Positions 54,970-64,000 of a stretch of DNA of 64,000 bases are shown here, in pieces; the stretch's first letter is position 1; each line of letters begins with the position of its first letter. A model generated the notes under the pieces. It did no database searches. It worked only from the letters and a program-made list of their open reading frames with translations, and had not been told where the DNA came from. This DNA comes from Pelagicoccus mobilis (lineage in GTDB: Bacteria; Verrucomicrobiota; Verrucomicrobiia; Opitutales; Opitutaceae), in NCBI RefSeq assembly GCF_016595505.1, contig NZ_JAENIL010000004.1, forward strand, positions 62,001-126,000, in the 5' to 3' direction. A program made the position numbers and the translations under genes.

Positions 54970-56653
54970 ACAAGAGCGAGGCTATCTCAGTGCCTTAAAC
55001 GAGGCTCCGTTTACGGCGGCTGATCGTATGCTCGTCAAGCACCTGCGCGAGGATTGGGGCGAGAAAAACCAGTGGATACTTCTCGCCGCCGCTCTCTGCA
55101 ACCTATCCATACGCGAGGGACATGCTTATTTTGATCTTTCTACTGCGAGCCCTTCGGTTCCCTTTGCTGCTACAGAGTGGCCAACCTTAGAGCAATGGCA
55201 CGGCATCCTGTCAAAAAGCGCAGCATGCAGCACATCAGATGACACAGCGAGCTCCCCTCTAGTCCTGGCTGATCGCTCGTCACTGTATCTTGAGAAATAC
55301 TACACATTTGAACGAAGGCTGTCCGAGCTCATTGCCGGTCGAATCGAGAGTTCGAGTGTCTCGGGAGAGGATCCGGTCGATCGAGCGAGCCAATCTCATT
55401 TCTTCGTTATAACCGGCGGTCCTGGCACGGGGAAAACAACGCTAGCACTACGCTATCTGGATAAGCTAATCGAAAGCTGGGACGGACCAAGAGCTGCACG
55501 TTTCGCTGCGATTGCGCCCACCGGCAAGGCAGCAGCCCGCCTTGCCGAATCCATTTCCGGTGGAGTCGAGCGAATGCAGGTCAGCGAGGAGCGAAAACAG
55601 GAGCTTCTTTCGATTCCCTGCCTCACAATCCACCGGCTCTTGGGAGCGCTTCCTCACAGGTCATCCTTCAGGGCAAATGCGCAAAAGCCAGTGCGCTACG
55701 ATGCTCTGGTAGTCGATGAGAGTTCGATGATTGACCTGCCTTTGATGATGCGGCTACTCGAGGCTGTGCCACACGATTGCAAACTGCTGCTGCTAGGTGA
55801 CAAAGATCAGCTAACGAGTGTGAACGTCGGCTCCGTCTTCTCCGACATACTTGACGCAAGCGGCACTGAGGATTCCGCTCTTTCAGGTCGCGTAGAGCGA
55901 CTTTCAAAGACGTATCGATTTTCTGAGGACAGCGGAATTTTTCGGGCCTGCCAACTTGCCCGAGAGGGAAACGTGAAAGGTTTTTCGGAAATGCTGGAAG
56001 AAGATCTTTCGGACTTCGAATTCAGCGCGCTCAGCCCTCAACAATCGCGAATCCCTCAAAAAGCCCTCTCTCGCGCGTTTCGACACTGGGAGTCGCTGTA
56101 CGAATCGGAATCTGTGGAATCAGCTCTAGCCAAATTGAGCCGATCGATGACCTTGACCCCCACTCGCAACGGGCCAAACGGATCCATCGAGTTCAATCGC
56201 AGAGTGCTGGCTCTCGCAAAAAAGCACCTAGGGCACGACCCTCTGCAGGATCGCCCATTGCCAGCGAGTCCAATCATCGTTCTGGAAAACGATTACGAGG
56301 TGGAGCTCTTCAATGGAGACGTCGGGCTTGTTTGGGTGGACAGCCATGGCTCAGCCTTTGCCTACTTCCAGGCCGCCGACGGAGGAACCCGAAAAGTTCT
56401 CATCAGTGAACTTCCGCGTTTTGAGCCGGCCTTCGCCCTTACGATCCATAAGAGCCAAGGTTCCGAGTTTGATTCGGTGAACTGCCTCTTCCCAGCGGAA
56501 CCAACCTCACAGGTCACTCGAGAGCTCGTCTATACCGCCTTCAGCCGGGCTAAAAAGTCGGTTTCGGTTTTCTCTTCAGCAGAAGCCTTGCTCACAGCCA
56601 TCAAAACGCAGGCTAATAGAGCAACTCGTTTGGTGAATTTACTCCGAACATAA
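54962..56653 (+). CDS. recD: Exodeoxyribonuclease V alpha subunit (5'-3' helicase)
   Basis: RecD (563 residues) is the fast 5'-3' SF1B helicase of RecBCD. Walker A is TGGPGTGKTTLALRYL (about residue 150-160), followed by APTGKAAARLAESI, CLTIHRLLGALP, ALVVDESSMIDLPLM, LLGDKDQLTSVNVGSVFSDI, LSKTYRF and FALTIHKSQGSEFDSV. The length is normal for the RecBCD-type RecD and shorter than RecD2. It is last in the rec operon; no obvious hairpin terminator follows in the 182 bases before the next gene. Confidence 0.94.
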   Translation: MIEQERGYLSALNEAPFTAADRMLVKHLREDWGEKNQWILLAAALCNLSIREGHAYFDLSTASPSVPFAATEWPTLEQWHGILSKSAACSTSDDTASSPLVLADRSSLYLEKYYTFERRLSELIAGRIESSSVSGEDPVDRASQSHFFVITGGPGTGKTTLALRYLDKLIESWDGPRAARFAAIAPTGKAAARLAESISGGVERMQVSEERKQELLSIPCLTIHRLLGALPHRSSFRANAQKPVRYDALVVDESSMIDLPLMMRLLEAVPHDCKLLLLGDKDQLTSVNVGSVFSDILDASGTEDSALSGRVERLSKTYRFSEDSGIFRACQLAREGNVKGFSEMLEEDLSDFEFSALSPQQSRIPQKALSRAFRHWESLYESESVESALAKLSRSMTLTPTRNGPNGSIEFNRRVLALAKKHLGHDPLQDRPLPASPIIVLENDYEVELFNGDVGLVWVDSHGSAFAYFQAADGGTRKVLISELPRFEPAFALTIHKSQGSEFDSVNCLFPAEPTSQVTRELVYTAFSRAKKSVSVFSSAEALLTAIKTQANRATRLVNLLRT

Positions 56654-56835
56654 ACGAAAAATCTCAATCTAATTGGCCTTGGCGGCAGGTCTTAACGATT
56701 GAGAATAAATTGGCTAATCAATAAGAGCTGCTGATTGTTAGGTTTAACAGTATAACCACTTGGCTTGCTCGCAGTTTGCCAGTTAGTTCGCCTAAATTTT
56801 TACGTTCTAAGTTTAACCCGATACGTTTACCCTAA

Positions 56836-58110
56836 ATGTCATCATCATCTACACGTCGTACCTTTTTGAAAAAGGGAGCGATCGCCGCGGCAACGACCTT
56901 TGCTGCCCCGATGTTCCTGAAAGCAGCCACGCTCGGACGCGGGCAACCCGGTCCCAATAGCCGGATAAACGTCGCCCTTATCGGCAACGGCCTTATCATG
57001 AACGGGCACCGTGGGTATTTCCGTTCCCGCGAAAACACGGTTGTGGCTGCCGTCTGTGACGTTCATCAGGGTCGTCTCCAGAGCGCGCTAGACCAATGCC
57101 GCAAAGAGAACAACGCCTGCCAAGGTTACGAGCACTACGAGGAGATCATGGAGCGTAGCGACATCGATGCGGTTGTCGTCGGAACGCCAGACCATTGGCA
57201 CGCCGCCCTTTCGATCGCTGCGATGAGAGCGGGCAAGGACGTCTACGTGGAGAAGCCCATGACCCTCACCATCGAAGAAGGCAAGGCCATGGTCGCGGCA
57301 GAAAAGAAATACGGCCGTATCCTCCAAGTCGGTTCTCAGCAACGCTCCGAACGGGCGTTTCACAAAGCAGCTGAGATCGTGCGTAGCGGCTGGATCGGAA
57401 ACGTGAAGGAAGTGTACTGCGGTCTTGGATCCTTCCCTGCACCAACTGATTTTCCTGAACAACCCGTTCCTGAAGGATTTAACTACGACAAGTGGCTCGG
57501 TCCTGCGCCCTGGGAACCTTATCACAACGAACGCGTAAAAGGTAACTACGGCGGCGGCTGGAGAAATTTCTGGGAATACGGCTCTCGCAAAAACGGCGAC
57601 TGGGGGGCTCACCACTACGATATCACCCAGTGGGCCCTCGGGATGGATCATTCAGGTCCAGTCTTCTTCGCTCCAGCGGACTACGATCAACCGTATCAGT
57701 ACTACGAGTACGAAAATGGGATTCGCGTGATTCGCGACTGGGGAGATCGCAAGGGTCATATGATTCGCTTTGTTGGCGACGAAGGCGAAGTACGCGTAAG
57801 CCGTGGAGGTCGCATCGATACGACGCCTGCCCTACTCGCAGGCAAGCCTCTCTCTCCGAGCGATACTCGCCTCTACAAGAGCCGCGACCACAGAGCTAAC
57901 TGGATCGAAGGCATCTACACCCGTAAACACGCTATCTGTGATGCAACAGTGGGTCATCGCACTGCGACCGTATGTCAGCTCGCCGGTATAGCTGAACGCC
58001 TGAACCGCCCAATCAAGTGGGACCCTAAGAAGGAGCAAATCGTTGGCGATCCAGCAGCGGCTCGCTGGCAAGATCGACCACGCCGTGCCGGCTACGAACT
58101 CCCTGTCTGA
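56836..58110 (+). CDS. Tat-exported Gfo/Idh/MocA oxidoreductase (second)
   Basis: The protein is 424 residues with a twin-arginine leader ([21 protein letters not shown]). Motifs: [13 protein letters not shown] (Rossmann; more degenerate than in the copy at 24549), [20 protein letters not shown] and the C-terminal [15 protein letters not shown]. It should bind NAD(P) and act outside the inner membrane on a sugar or glycoside. It is about 34 bases upstream of a HEAT-repeat protein gene and they probably form an operon. It differs from the 24549 protein in leader, Rossmann sequence and partner, so the two probably serve different substrates. Confidence 0.9.
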   Translation: MSSSSTRRTFLKKGAIAAATTFAAPMFLKAATLGRGQPGPNSRINVALIGNGLIMNGHRGYFRSRENTVVAAVCDVHQGRLQSALDQCRKENNACQGYEHYEEIMERSDIDAVVVGTPDHWHAALSIAAMRAGKDVYVEKPMTLTIEEGKAMVAAEKKYGRILQVGSQQRSERAFHKAAEIVRSGWIGNVKEVYCGLGSFPAPTDFPEQPVPEGFNYDKWLGPAPWEPYHNERVKGNYGGGWRNFWEYGSRKNGDWGAHHYDITQWALGMDHSGPVFFAPADYDQPYQYYEYENGIRVIRDWGDRKGHMIRFVGDEGEVRVSRGGRIDTTPALLAGKPLSPSDTRLYKSRDHRANWIEGIYTRKHAICDATVGHRTATVCQLAGIAERLNRPIKWDPKKEQIVGDPAAARWQDRPRRAGYELPV

Positions 58111-58144
58111 TCGTAATTAGAAAGCAATTACAAGAACGATCCCC

Positions 58145-59821
58145 ATGAATTTCACTTCAAAATCTTCTCTTAAAACAATCACCGCTAGCTTGGCCCTATT
58201 GGTCATGCCGCTTGGATACAGCCAGATCCCTGACTCGGAGCTGGACTCTATCTTCACACGCTTGAACGGCGATGACTTCGACGCTCGCTACGAAGCGCGA
58301 ATGGACCTGCAAAACCAAGTGTCGGAAGCGACAAAACCAGGCAACGAGTCGCAACAGCCTTTGGTGGAGCAACAGCTCCTAGAGCGACTCGAAAAGGAGC
58401 CGCTCCTCACAACAAAGCTCTGGATTCTTCGCCAGTTGAGCTCAATAGGCTCGGAAGCGTCGCTACCCGCGCTTGAGAAGCTAGCGGCATCAAGCGACGC
58501 TAAACTGGCGGACGGCGCACGTATGGCCATAAACCGAATTACTCCGGTACCTTCAGCTGAGGGTGGTCTCTATCTTGGCTTTGATGTTGATGAGCTAGCA
58601 ACCTTGGCTTCGACGGATGACAGTCGAGCCGTGCGAAACGCAGCATTCGCCAAGCTGGCCGCTATCGATTCCCGAAAAGCGATCTCAGTCATGAAGGAGG
58701 CATTGGAAAGCGATTCAAGCTCGTCTGCGGACTTCCTGAAAGCCGCCATGGTCGCCGATAGCAGATCACTCAACAAGGCCGCTCTCGCAGAGTTAGCGAG
58801 CGGCAAGGTGCAAAACCAGATCGTGATCCTCGGAGCGCTTGAAGGCAGAGCCTCCTCTAAGCTCGAAAAGCAACTTATTGCACTTCTGGATACGGAAAAT
58901 GAGACCTTGAAACTCCAAACAGTCGAGGCCCTCGGACGCGTCGGCACAGTGAAGAGCCTTGAGCCAGTGCTGGAACTTACTAACTCCAAGGACCGCGACT
59001 TGAGTACGGCCGCTGCTGATACGCTAGCCTCCATTTCTGACAAGCGAATCGACTCCAGCTTGCTGAAGGCGGCGAAAAAAGGTTCAGTCGAAGATCGCAT
59101 CACCGCATTGAATGCTCTCAGCTACCGTGCGTCGGCAGGCGTTACCGAGCTGGTGAATGAAATGGCTGCAGACGACTCTCTCGATGAGGATCTCCGTGAG
59201 GCTGCCATCGAGTCGATGGAATCGGTTGGTGATCTCGCCAGCTTGCCTATTCTGGTAGACATCGTGGTATCCGAGGAATCTGGTCTACGCAAAGACGCCC
59301 AGAAGACTCTGAAGCGAATGACGCTTCGCACGAATGACCCTGCTGCGGCGTGGAATGCATTTTCCGACGGGCTGAAGGCAAGTGAAAACGATTCCTCAGC
59401 GAAGCTTGCTCTTATGCTCGTCCTCGATTCCGCCCCTAGCAAAGAGGCGATCGAATACCTGAACAACGAATGGAAAAGCGGTGATGCTGAAGTCCAGAAA
59501 ACCATCCTGAAGGTTTTGCCAAGCTGGCGTAACTGGGATGGCGGATACCTGCTGCTTGATCTCGCGAAACAAGCGGGTGACGACCAGAAAATCGCCGGCC
59601 AATGCATCAGAGGGATTGGTCGAATCATTCTCGGCAGCGATTCCAGTTTCCCAATCAGGGACAAGTACAAGCTGGCGAACCAAGCGCTTGACCTGACGGA
59701 TGACGCTTCTGTCCGCAGCTCAATCCTGAACAGCTTCCGCGATCCGACTTGGCAAGATAAGCGCTTCGTCGAAAACAACGAAGTGAATCCAGAAATCAAA
59801 GCTAAGGTCCTCGAGTCCTAA
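58145..59821 (+). CDS. Exported HEAT-repeat protein
   Basis: This 558-residue protein has a signal peptide (KTITASLALLVMPLGYS). The mature part is all-helical, with HEAT/PBS-lyase-like repeats, for example EASLPALEKLAASSDAKLAD, TLKLQTVEALGRVGTVKSLE and LREAAIESMESVGDLASLPI. These are scaffolding repeats; no catalytic residues are visible. Gene pairs of a HEAT-repeat protein and a Gfo/Idh oxidoreductase are common in Planctomycetes and Verrucomicrobia, which suggests a scaffold or partner for the oxidoreductase; this is inference. It ends in a strong terminator. Confidence 0.85.
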   Translation: MNFTSKSSLKTITASLALLVMPLGYSQIPDSELDSIFTRLNGDDFDARYEARMDLQNQVSEATKPGNESQQPLVEQQLLERLEKEPLLTTKLWILRQLSSIGSEASLPALEKLAASSDAKLADGARMAINRITPVPSAEGGLYLGFDVDELATLASTDDSRAVRNAAFAKLAAIDSRKAISVMKEALESDSSSSADFLKAAMVADSRSLNKAALAELASGKVQNQIVILGALEGRASSKLEKQLIALLDTENETLKLQTVEALGRVGTVKSLEPVLELTNSKDRDLSTAAADTLASISDKRIDSSLLKAAKKGSVEDRITALNALSYRASAGVTELVNEMAADDSLDEDLREAAIESMESVGDLASLPILVDIVVSEESGLRKDAQKTLKRMTLRTNDPAAAWNAFSDGLKASENDSSAKLALMLVLDSAPSKEAIEYLNNEWKSGDAEVQKTILKVLPSWRNWDGGYLLLDLAKQAGDDQKIAGQCIRGIGRIILGSDSSFPIRDKYKLANQALDLTDDASVRSSILNSFRDPTWQDKRFVENNEVNPEIKAKVLES

Positions 59822-59843
59822 GCGAGAACTATTTCTCTTTATC

Positions 59844-59874
59844 AAAGCGTCTCCCGAATGGAGACGCTTTTTTT
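59844..59874 (+). terminator. Rho-independent terminator
   Basis: AAAGCGTCTCC pairs perfectly with GGAGACGCTTT over 11 bases, with a five-base loop (CGAAT), followed by TTTT. It lies 23 bases after the HEAT gene stop. Confidence 0.92.
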
Positions 59875-59940
59875 GCGTCGCCATCGTTTGGCGAGAGTGT
59901 TTTTCTTATAAATAGGCACGCTCTCATCGGATGTGAAAGG

Positions 59941-60163
59941 TAGGGCGGCCTCGCCGCAGGCCGCCATGGAGACTCGATCCTGCATTGAGCATCGGCGTCG
60001 ACTTAAGCCTAACCGCTGCGCGCGGGAGGGCAATGCTCCGTCATTGCCGCTGAGCCTACGGGCGAATAAACGATGAGGCAACGACAGTGCGTTGCCCTCT
60101 AGATGATGCTATTTCTGTCAAGTTGACGCCAATGCGCTGTGCGGCTGACTGGGCCAGTCAGCC
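59941..60163. repeat. Cluster of four related hairpin elements (REP-like)
   Basis: Four inverted repeats fill the gene-free stretch between the terminator and the recJ stop. Plus-strand units: 59944-59965 (GGCGGCCT / AGGCCGCC, loop CGCCGC) and 60029-60048 (GGCAATG / CATTGCC, loop CTCCGT). Reverse-complement units: 60078-60096 (GGCAACG / CGTTGCC, loop read on minus CACTGT) and 60143-60163 (GGCTGACT / AGTCAGCC). All start with AGGGC and end with GCC when read in their own direction, while the inner stem sequence differs between units and stays self-complementary. The two pairs face each other. This is like REP/BIME repeats. No RAYT transposase gene is in the window. Nothing else is visible in 59875-60196. 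Confidence 0.6.
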
Positions 60164-60196
60164 CTAACTCGCGTGACTAATCCTATGAAAAACGCT

Positions 60197-61912
60197 CTAG
60201 CTCTCTCGCCAATCGACCAGCTCCATTTGCAACGCTTTCTTATTACCGAAAGTGTTCCAAACGAGGCGGTAGGCTATGTCCACAGGTGTATTCGCGGGCG
60301 GAATACGGTCTGCCATCTTCCAGGCGACTCCAGATATGTTCTGTCGAGAACGTGACGGCAAAGTAAACCGGAAGTGAATGTCCTTAAACACTGTGACCTT
60401 GGCGCCAAACACGATTCGTTTCGTCGCAAAAACCGGTTCTGGGTTGGCTTGCCCGAATGGCTCGAGCCTAGAGAGTTCGTTCATCAATTGTGTATTGATA
60501 TCCTCTAGACGTATCCAAGCTGAAATATTGAGCGTTTTCTCGACGGTGTGAGTAGCAAGGTAGTCCTTTAGGGCCTTGTCAAAGTACTCGGAGAACTCCT
60601 CAACGCCCTCGCTCTTCAACGAAACCCCCACAGCCATTGGGTGCCCGCCCCAATTCTCGAGCTTTTCAGAATAAGGCGAAAGGACTTCGACGAGATTGAC
60701 GCCTTCGATGCTGCGGCCTGAACCTTTGGCCAGATCCCCTTCTCTGCCGAGCACAATAGCTGGTCGATTGAAGGCTTTGGAAACGCGGCTCGCCACAATG
60801 CCAACAACCCCGGGGTGCCAATCATCACCGTAGACCACAAAGCCGCTACGATCCGACTGGTTTGTCCGAATCTGCTCCATGGCGGAATCCGTCATGGCTC
60901 GCTCGATCTCCTGACGTTCCCGGTTGAAGGAATCCAGCTTCAGCGAGGTCTCTAGAGCGAAAGAAGGATCATCGCTTAGTATCAGCTCCACCGCTACGGA
61001 GGCGTCAGCCAATCGACCGCTCGCGTTGATGCGTGGGCCTAGACGGAACGAGACGTCGATCGGATTCACACCGTGACGCGCGGCGACTCCGGAAACCTTC
61101 ATCAAGTTCTTCAAACCGATGCGAGATGTCTTGCTAAGGACCTGGAGGCCAATGCGAGCAAAGATTCGGTTCTCCTTGTTGAGCGGAACCATATCGGCCA
61201 CCGTACCCATTGAAACGAGATCGAGATAATTGCGAAGCTTGATCTCGAAGGCACGCTTGTCGTCACGTTCACGCCTAACTTTCAGCAAGCCGTGAGCGAG
61301 TTTGAAAACAAGTCCTACCGTACAAAGTTGACAGTGGTTTTGGCTCTCGCGGTCGTTGACATGGGGATTGACTAGCACCACCTCCTTGGGGAGCTCCTCC
61401 TTCGCTTGGTGGTGGTCGACGATAACGACCTCGCACCCTGTATTCAGTATATGCTGAACCGCTTCAACTGAGTTCGTTCCACAATCGAGGGCGATGAACA
61501 GGTCGGGCTGATTAGCCTTATCGAGAGCTCGCTCAACTGCTTTTTGAGACAAACCGTACCCTTCTTCTAGTCGAAGTGGAACGATGTAGGCAGGATAGTT
61601 CTCAAACTCCTGCAAGATAGCCACAAGCAAGGCCGTGCTCGTAACGCCGTCTACATCGTAGTCGCCACAGATGACAATCCGTTGGCGGTTGTCGATTGCC
61701 TGCGAAATTCGGTGAGCCGCCGCTTCGAGATTCGGGATCTCGAACGGGCAGTCTATCGATCCGAGTCGCGGATCAAGGAAACGTGCTGCTTCCTCTGTAT
61801 CCGCTAATTCAAGACGGGCCAGCAACTCGGCGACAGTCGGACCGACGTTTAACTCATTGCGGTACTTCTTGGATAAATCGGCCGAAGGTGGACTGTACTC
61901 CCAATGGGCCAA
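60197..61912 (-). CDS. recJ: Single-stranded-DNA-specific exonuclease
   Basis: RecJ (571 residues) degrades ssDNA 5' to 3' in recombination and mismatch repair. Visible DHH-family motifs: CGDYDVDGVTS (Asp84, Asp86, Asp88), ALDCGTNS, IVDHHQAKEELP, VNPHVND, and the DHHA1 region with VYGDDWHPGVVGIVASRV, FNRPAIVLG and WGGHPMAVG. The start is a TTG at 61912, only three bases after the secDF stop codon, with no alternative ATG before the first conserved block. The coupling suggests one transcript with secDF. Length matches the family. Confidence 0.95.
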   Translation of the reverse strand: MAHWEYSPPSADLSKKYRNELNVGPTVAELLARLELADTEEAARFLDPRLGSIDCPFEIPNLEAAAHRISQAIDNRQRIVICGDYDVDGVTSTALLVAILQEFENYPAYIVPLRLEEGYGLSQKAVERALDKANQPDLFIALDCGTNSVEAVQHILNTGCEVVIVDHHQAKEELPKEVVLVNPHVNDRESQNHCQLCTVGLVFKLAHGLLKVRRERDDKRAFEIKLRNYLDLVSMGTVADMVPLNKENRIFARIGLQVLSKTSRIGLKNLMKVSGVAARHGVNPIDVSFRLGPRINASGRLADASVAVELILSDDPSFALETSLKLDSFNRERQEIERAMTDSAMEQIRTNQSDRSGFVVYGDDWHPGVVGIVASRVSKAFNRPAIVLGREGDLAKGSGRSIEGVNLVEVLSPYSEKLENWGGHPMAVGVSLKSEGVEEFSEYFDKALKDYLATHTVEKTLNISAWIRLEDINTQLMNELSRLEPFGQANPEPVFATKRIVFGAKVTVFKDIHFRFTLPSRSRQNISGVAWKMADRIPPANTPVDIAYRLVWNTFGNKKALQMELVDWRES

Positions 61913-61915
61913 TCT

Positions 61916-64000
61916 CTATTGGTCCTTGCTTGGGGCGTCGGTTGGAGACTGCTTCGAGCCAACCTGCCAGTCGTACTCAGGAATGATGTCGTGGCTAGAT
62001 TCGACGCTGCGTCGGTCACCTTTGTGGTAGAAGTAGAACACTGGGCTAGCGATGAAGATCGATGAGAACGTACCCGTGATAATACCGATCGTGAAGGTGA
62101 AGGCGATGTCGTTGATCACTCCCTTACCGAAGACCATGAGCGAGACAGAGGCGAGCAAGGTAGTAATACTCGTGAGCAAAGAACGGGTCAGAACCGCGTT
62201 CATCGCAACATTGATCACCTCGCGGAGCTTCATCGTTGGCTTAAGGAGTAGCTCTTCGCGAATACGGTCGAAAACGACGATGGTATCATTCAGCGAGTAA
62301 CCCACGATTAGGAGGATGGCGGCGACCATCGGCGCCGTGAACTGATGCCCAGGCACCAATACGAAAACGCCGATTGTCAGCAAGATATCGTGAATCGTGG
62401 CGACAACCGCTCCAATACCGTATCCGATTTCGAAACGGAAGGCGATGTAGAGAAGGATCAGGCCGAGAGACAGGGCGATGGAAAGGAATGCGTTCTTTTG
62501 GATTTCAGCCCCTACGGATGGACCGATTTCGTTCTTTCCGATCATATCGAAGCCAGCATTCGGGAATGCCGCTACGAGAGCGTCAACTGCGGCTTCGCCC
62601 TTCTCGAATCCAGTCTGGATACGTAGCAACTCTTCTGCTGTGCCAAGCTGAGATTGGTAGAGAGGGTTGGCTTCTCCGATGTCGGCGTCTTCGAGAGCTT
62701 TACGCAGGTCGCCTTCGTCAATCTTTTGAGTGAAGGTCAACACGGCTTCGTCACCACCAGTGAAGTCGATACCGTAAATCGAATCGCCCTTGCTCACGAG
62801 AACGGCAAGACCAACGGCGACCAAACACCAGGACGCGATAAAGGCCGGCTTACGGTACTTGAGGAAGTCGTAATTCGATCCGGTGAAAAGCGAGAGCGTC
62901 TTGAACTTGCCGAGCGTGCCTGTGCAGAAAATAAGCTCGAGCAGAACGCGAGTGACGATCAGAGCACAGAACATGGTGGTCATTACACCGATCGCGAGAG
63001 TCAGACCGAAGCCCTTAACCGGGCCGGTTCCAAGGCTCAGCATCACGAAGGAAACGAGCAAGGTCGTCACGTTAGCATCGAAGATCGTAGAGAAAACCTT
63101 TCCAAATCCGCCCTCGACCGCGGATTTGATGTTCTTTCCATTTCGTAGCTCTTCGCGGATACGCTCGAAAATCAGGATGTTCGCATCCACCGCCATACCG
63201 ACGGTGAGTACGATACCAGCGATACCTGGCAGCGTGAGGGTCGCATTGAAGCTCGCGAGAACTCCCAAAACGATAACAACGTTGAGGACAACCGAAGCGA
63301 GAGCGACAAAACCGCCGATCATGAAGTAGGCGATCATGAACGCGGAAACCGCTGAGATACCGATGACGGAAGCCTTAACGCCAGATTCGATCGAATCTTT
63401 CGCCATAGATGGTCCAACTTCGTACATCTCTACCACTTCGAGCGGAAGCTCGAGCGGGTTGTTGAGAGTGTTGGCGAGGTCGATCGCTTCGCGCTGGGTA
63501 AAGTTGCCAGTGATCTGGGCGTTGCCGCCGGAGATGCGTTCGCTAACGCGCGGTGCGGATTGTAGTTCGCCGTCCAATACGATGGCCAAAAGCCCCACCT
63601 CTCCCGAGCGAGTTTGCGCCCCGCGTTGAGTGATGCTGCCAAGCTTTTCAGTTACATCGGCAAAGAGCTTTGCCCCGTCATCGTTGAAGTTGAGGATGAC
63701 CTCGATGCCGCCAACCTCATTTGTACGCGGAAATGCGTCATCAACGTACTTACCGGTAAGAGCGGGAATACGCTTAACGTAGTACTTCTGGATGATTTCA
63801 CGCTCGGTGTCGTCCTGAACGCGGGTCATTTCGATGTAGCCGGTAGGACGTGGATCCGTACGTGGATCGGCCGAGGGATGGACTTCGCGGAACTCGAGGC
63901 GAGCCGGTGCCTTGATCGTGTCGATCAACTCGGGATTGTCCTTCGTGTTAACGCCGGCGAGCTGGAGCTCGATCCGGTTTTCGCCAACTGGACGAACGAT
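61916..64000 (-). CDS. secDF: Fused SecD-SecF protein translocase subunit (5' end outside window)
   Basis: The frame is open from the stop at 61916 to the right edge of the window, so the N-terminus is missing. SecD part: periplasmic P1 region (QLAGVNTKDNPE; APARLEFREV; LAIVLDGELQSAPRV; GGNAQITGNF), then SecD transmembrane helices with LTVGMAVDANILIFERIREE. SecF part: GIDFTGGDEAVLTF, PSVGAEIQKNAFLSIALSLG and VGYSLNDTIVVFDRIREELL. SecDF uses the proton gradient to pull exported proteins across the inner membrane. The fusion occurs in several phyla. The C-terminus ends in a short charged tail. Position before recJ is likely an operon. Confidence 0.95.
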   Translation of the reverse strand: MVRPVGENRIELQLAGVNTKDNPELIDTIKAPARLEFREVHPSADPRTDPRPTGYIEMTRVQDDTEREIIQKYYVKRIPALTGKYVDDAFPRTNEVGGIEVILNFNDDGAKLFADVTEKLGSITQRGAQTRSGEVGLLAIVLDGELQSAPRVSERISGGNAQITGNFTQREAIDLANTLNNPLELPLEVVEMYEVGPSMAKDSIESGVKASVIGISAVSAFMIAYFMIGGFVALASVVLNVVIVLGVLASFNATLTLPGIAGIVLTVGMAVDANILIFERIREELRNGKNIKSAVEGGFGKVFSTIFDANVTTLLVSFVMLSLGTGPVKGFGLTLAIGVMTTMFCALIVTRVLLELIFCTGTLGKFKTLSLFTGSNYDFLKYRKPAFIASWCLVAVGLAVLVSKGDSIYGIDFTGGDEAVLTFTQKIDEGDLRKALEDADIGEANPLYQSQLGTAEELLRIQTGFEKGEAAVDALVAAFPNAGFDMIGKNEIGPSVGAEIQKNAFLSIALSLGLILLYIAFRFEIGYGIGAVVATIHDILLTIGVFVLVPGHQFTAPMVAAILLIVGYSLNDTIVVFDRIREELLLKPTMKLREVINVAMNAVLTRSLLTSITTLLASVSLMVFGKGVINDIAFTFTIGIITGTFSSIFIASPVFYFYHKGDRRSVESSHDIIPEYDWQVGSKQSPTDAPSKDQ

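Overview
The window looks like a chromosomal segment of a marine polysaccharide-degrading Verrucomicrobium, probably class Opitutae (Pelagicoccus- or Lentimonas-like). This is inferred from three things: TonB-dependent receptors that carry an LSPFTV motif after an acidic stretch and have no SusD partner; two giant one-protein hybrid two-component regulators; and many sulfatases, glycoside hydrolases, exported Gfo/Idh/MocA oxidoreductases and a DUF1080 protein. I see no rRNA, tRNA, CRISPR array, transposase or phage gene.

Region 1 (1-17.8 kb) is a PUL-like block: a GH29 fucosidase running off the left edge, a divergent hybrid regulator, a TonB receptor, a sulfatase with an oligo-lysine tail, a multidomain esterase, a small unknown protein, and on the minus strand a lipoprotein, a sulfatase without signal peptide and a compact-plug TonB receptor. 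Region 2 (18.1-25.8 kb) is a tight five-gene operon (GH2, Na+/solute symporter, GH16, ThuA-like, Tat-exported Gfo/Idh), which fits depolymerisation of a red-algal type galactan or a related galactose polymer. Region 3 (25.9-31.2 kb) holds a c-type cytochrome/FG-GAP protein and a large TonB receptor, both on the minus strand.

Region 4 (31.7-38.0 kb) is the most coherent catabolic unit: two divergent operons around an IclR regulator. Leftward are a Gfo/Idh oxidoreductase, a cytoplasmic GH29 fucosidase and a KduD-like SDR. Rightward are IclR, a MaoC-type hotdog hydratase, an amidohydrolase-2 lactonase and a tandem RhaM-type mutarotase. Together they resemble the non-phosphorylating L-fucose oxidation route, but no enolase-superfamily fuconate dehydratase and no terminal hydrolase is visible. 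The MaoC protein sits where one would expect a missing step. Region 5 (38.2-45.8 kb) is a second hybrid regulator, a second GH2 and an AraC regulator.

Region 6 (45.9-64 kb) is mostly housekeeping: a stand-alone eukaryote-like AICAR transformylase, recC-recB-recD in overlapping order, and recJ directly after a fused secDF that runs off the right edge. Interspersed are a DUF1080 protein and a Tat-exported Gfo/Idh with a HEAT-repeat protein. Between the HEAT gene and recJ lies a cluster of four hairpins with conserved flanks and different, self-complementary stems, which looks like a dispersed repeat family. Five strong factor-independent terminators separate the units. Shine-Dalgarno sequences are generally weak.
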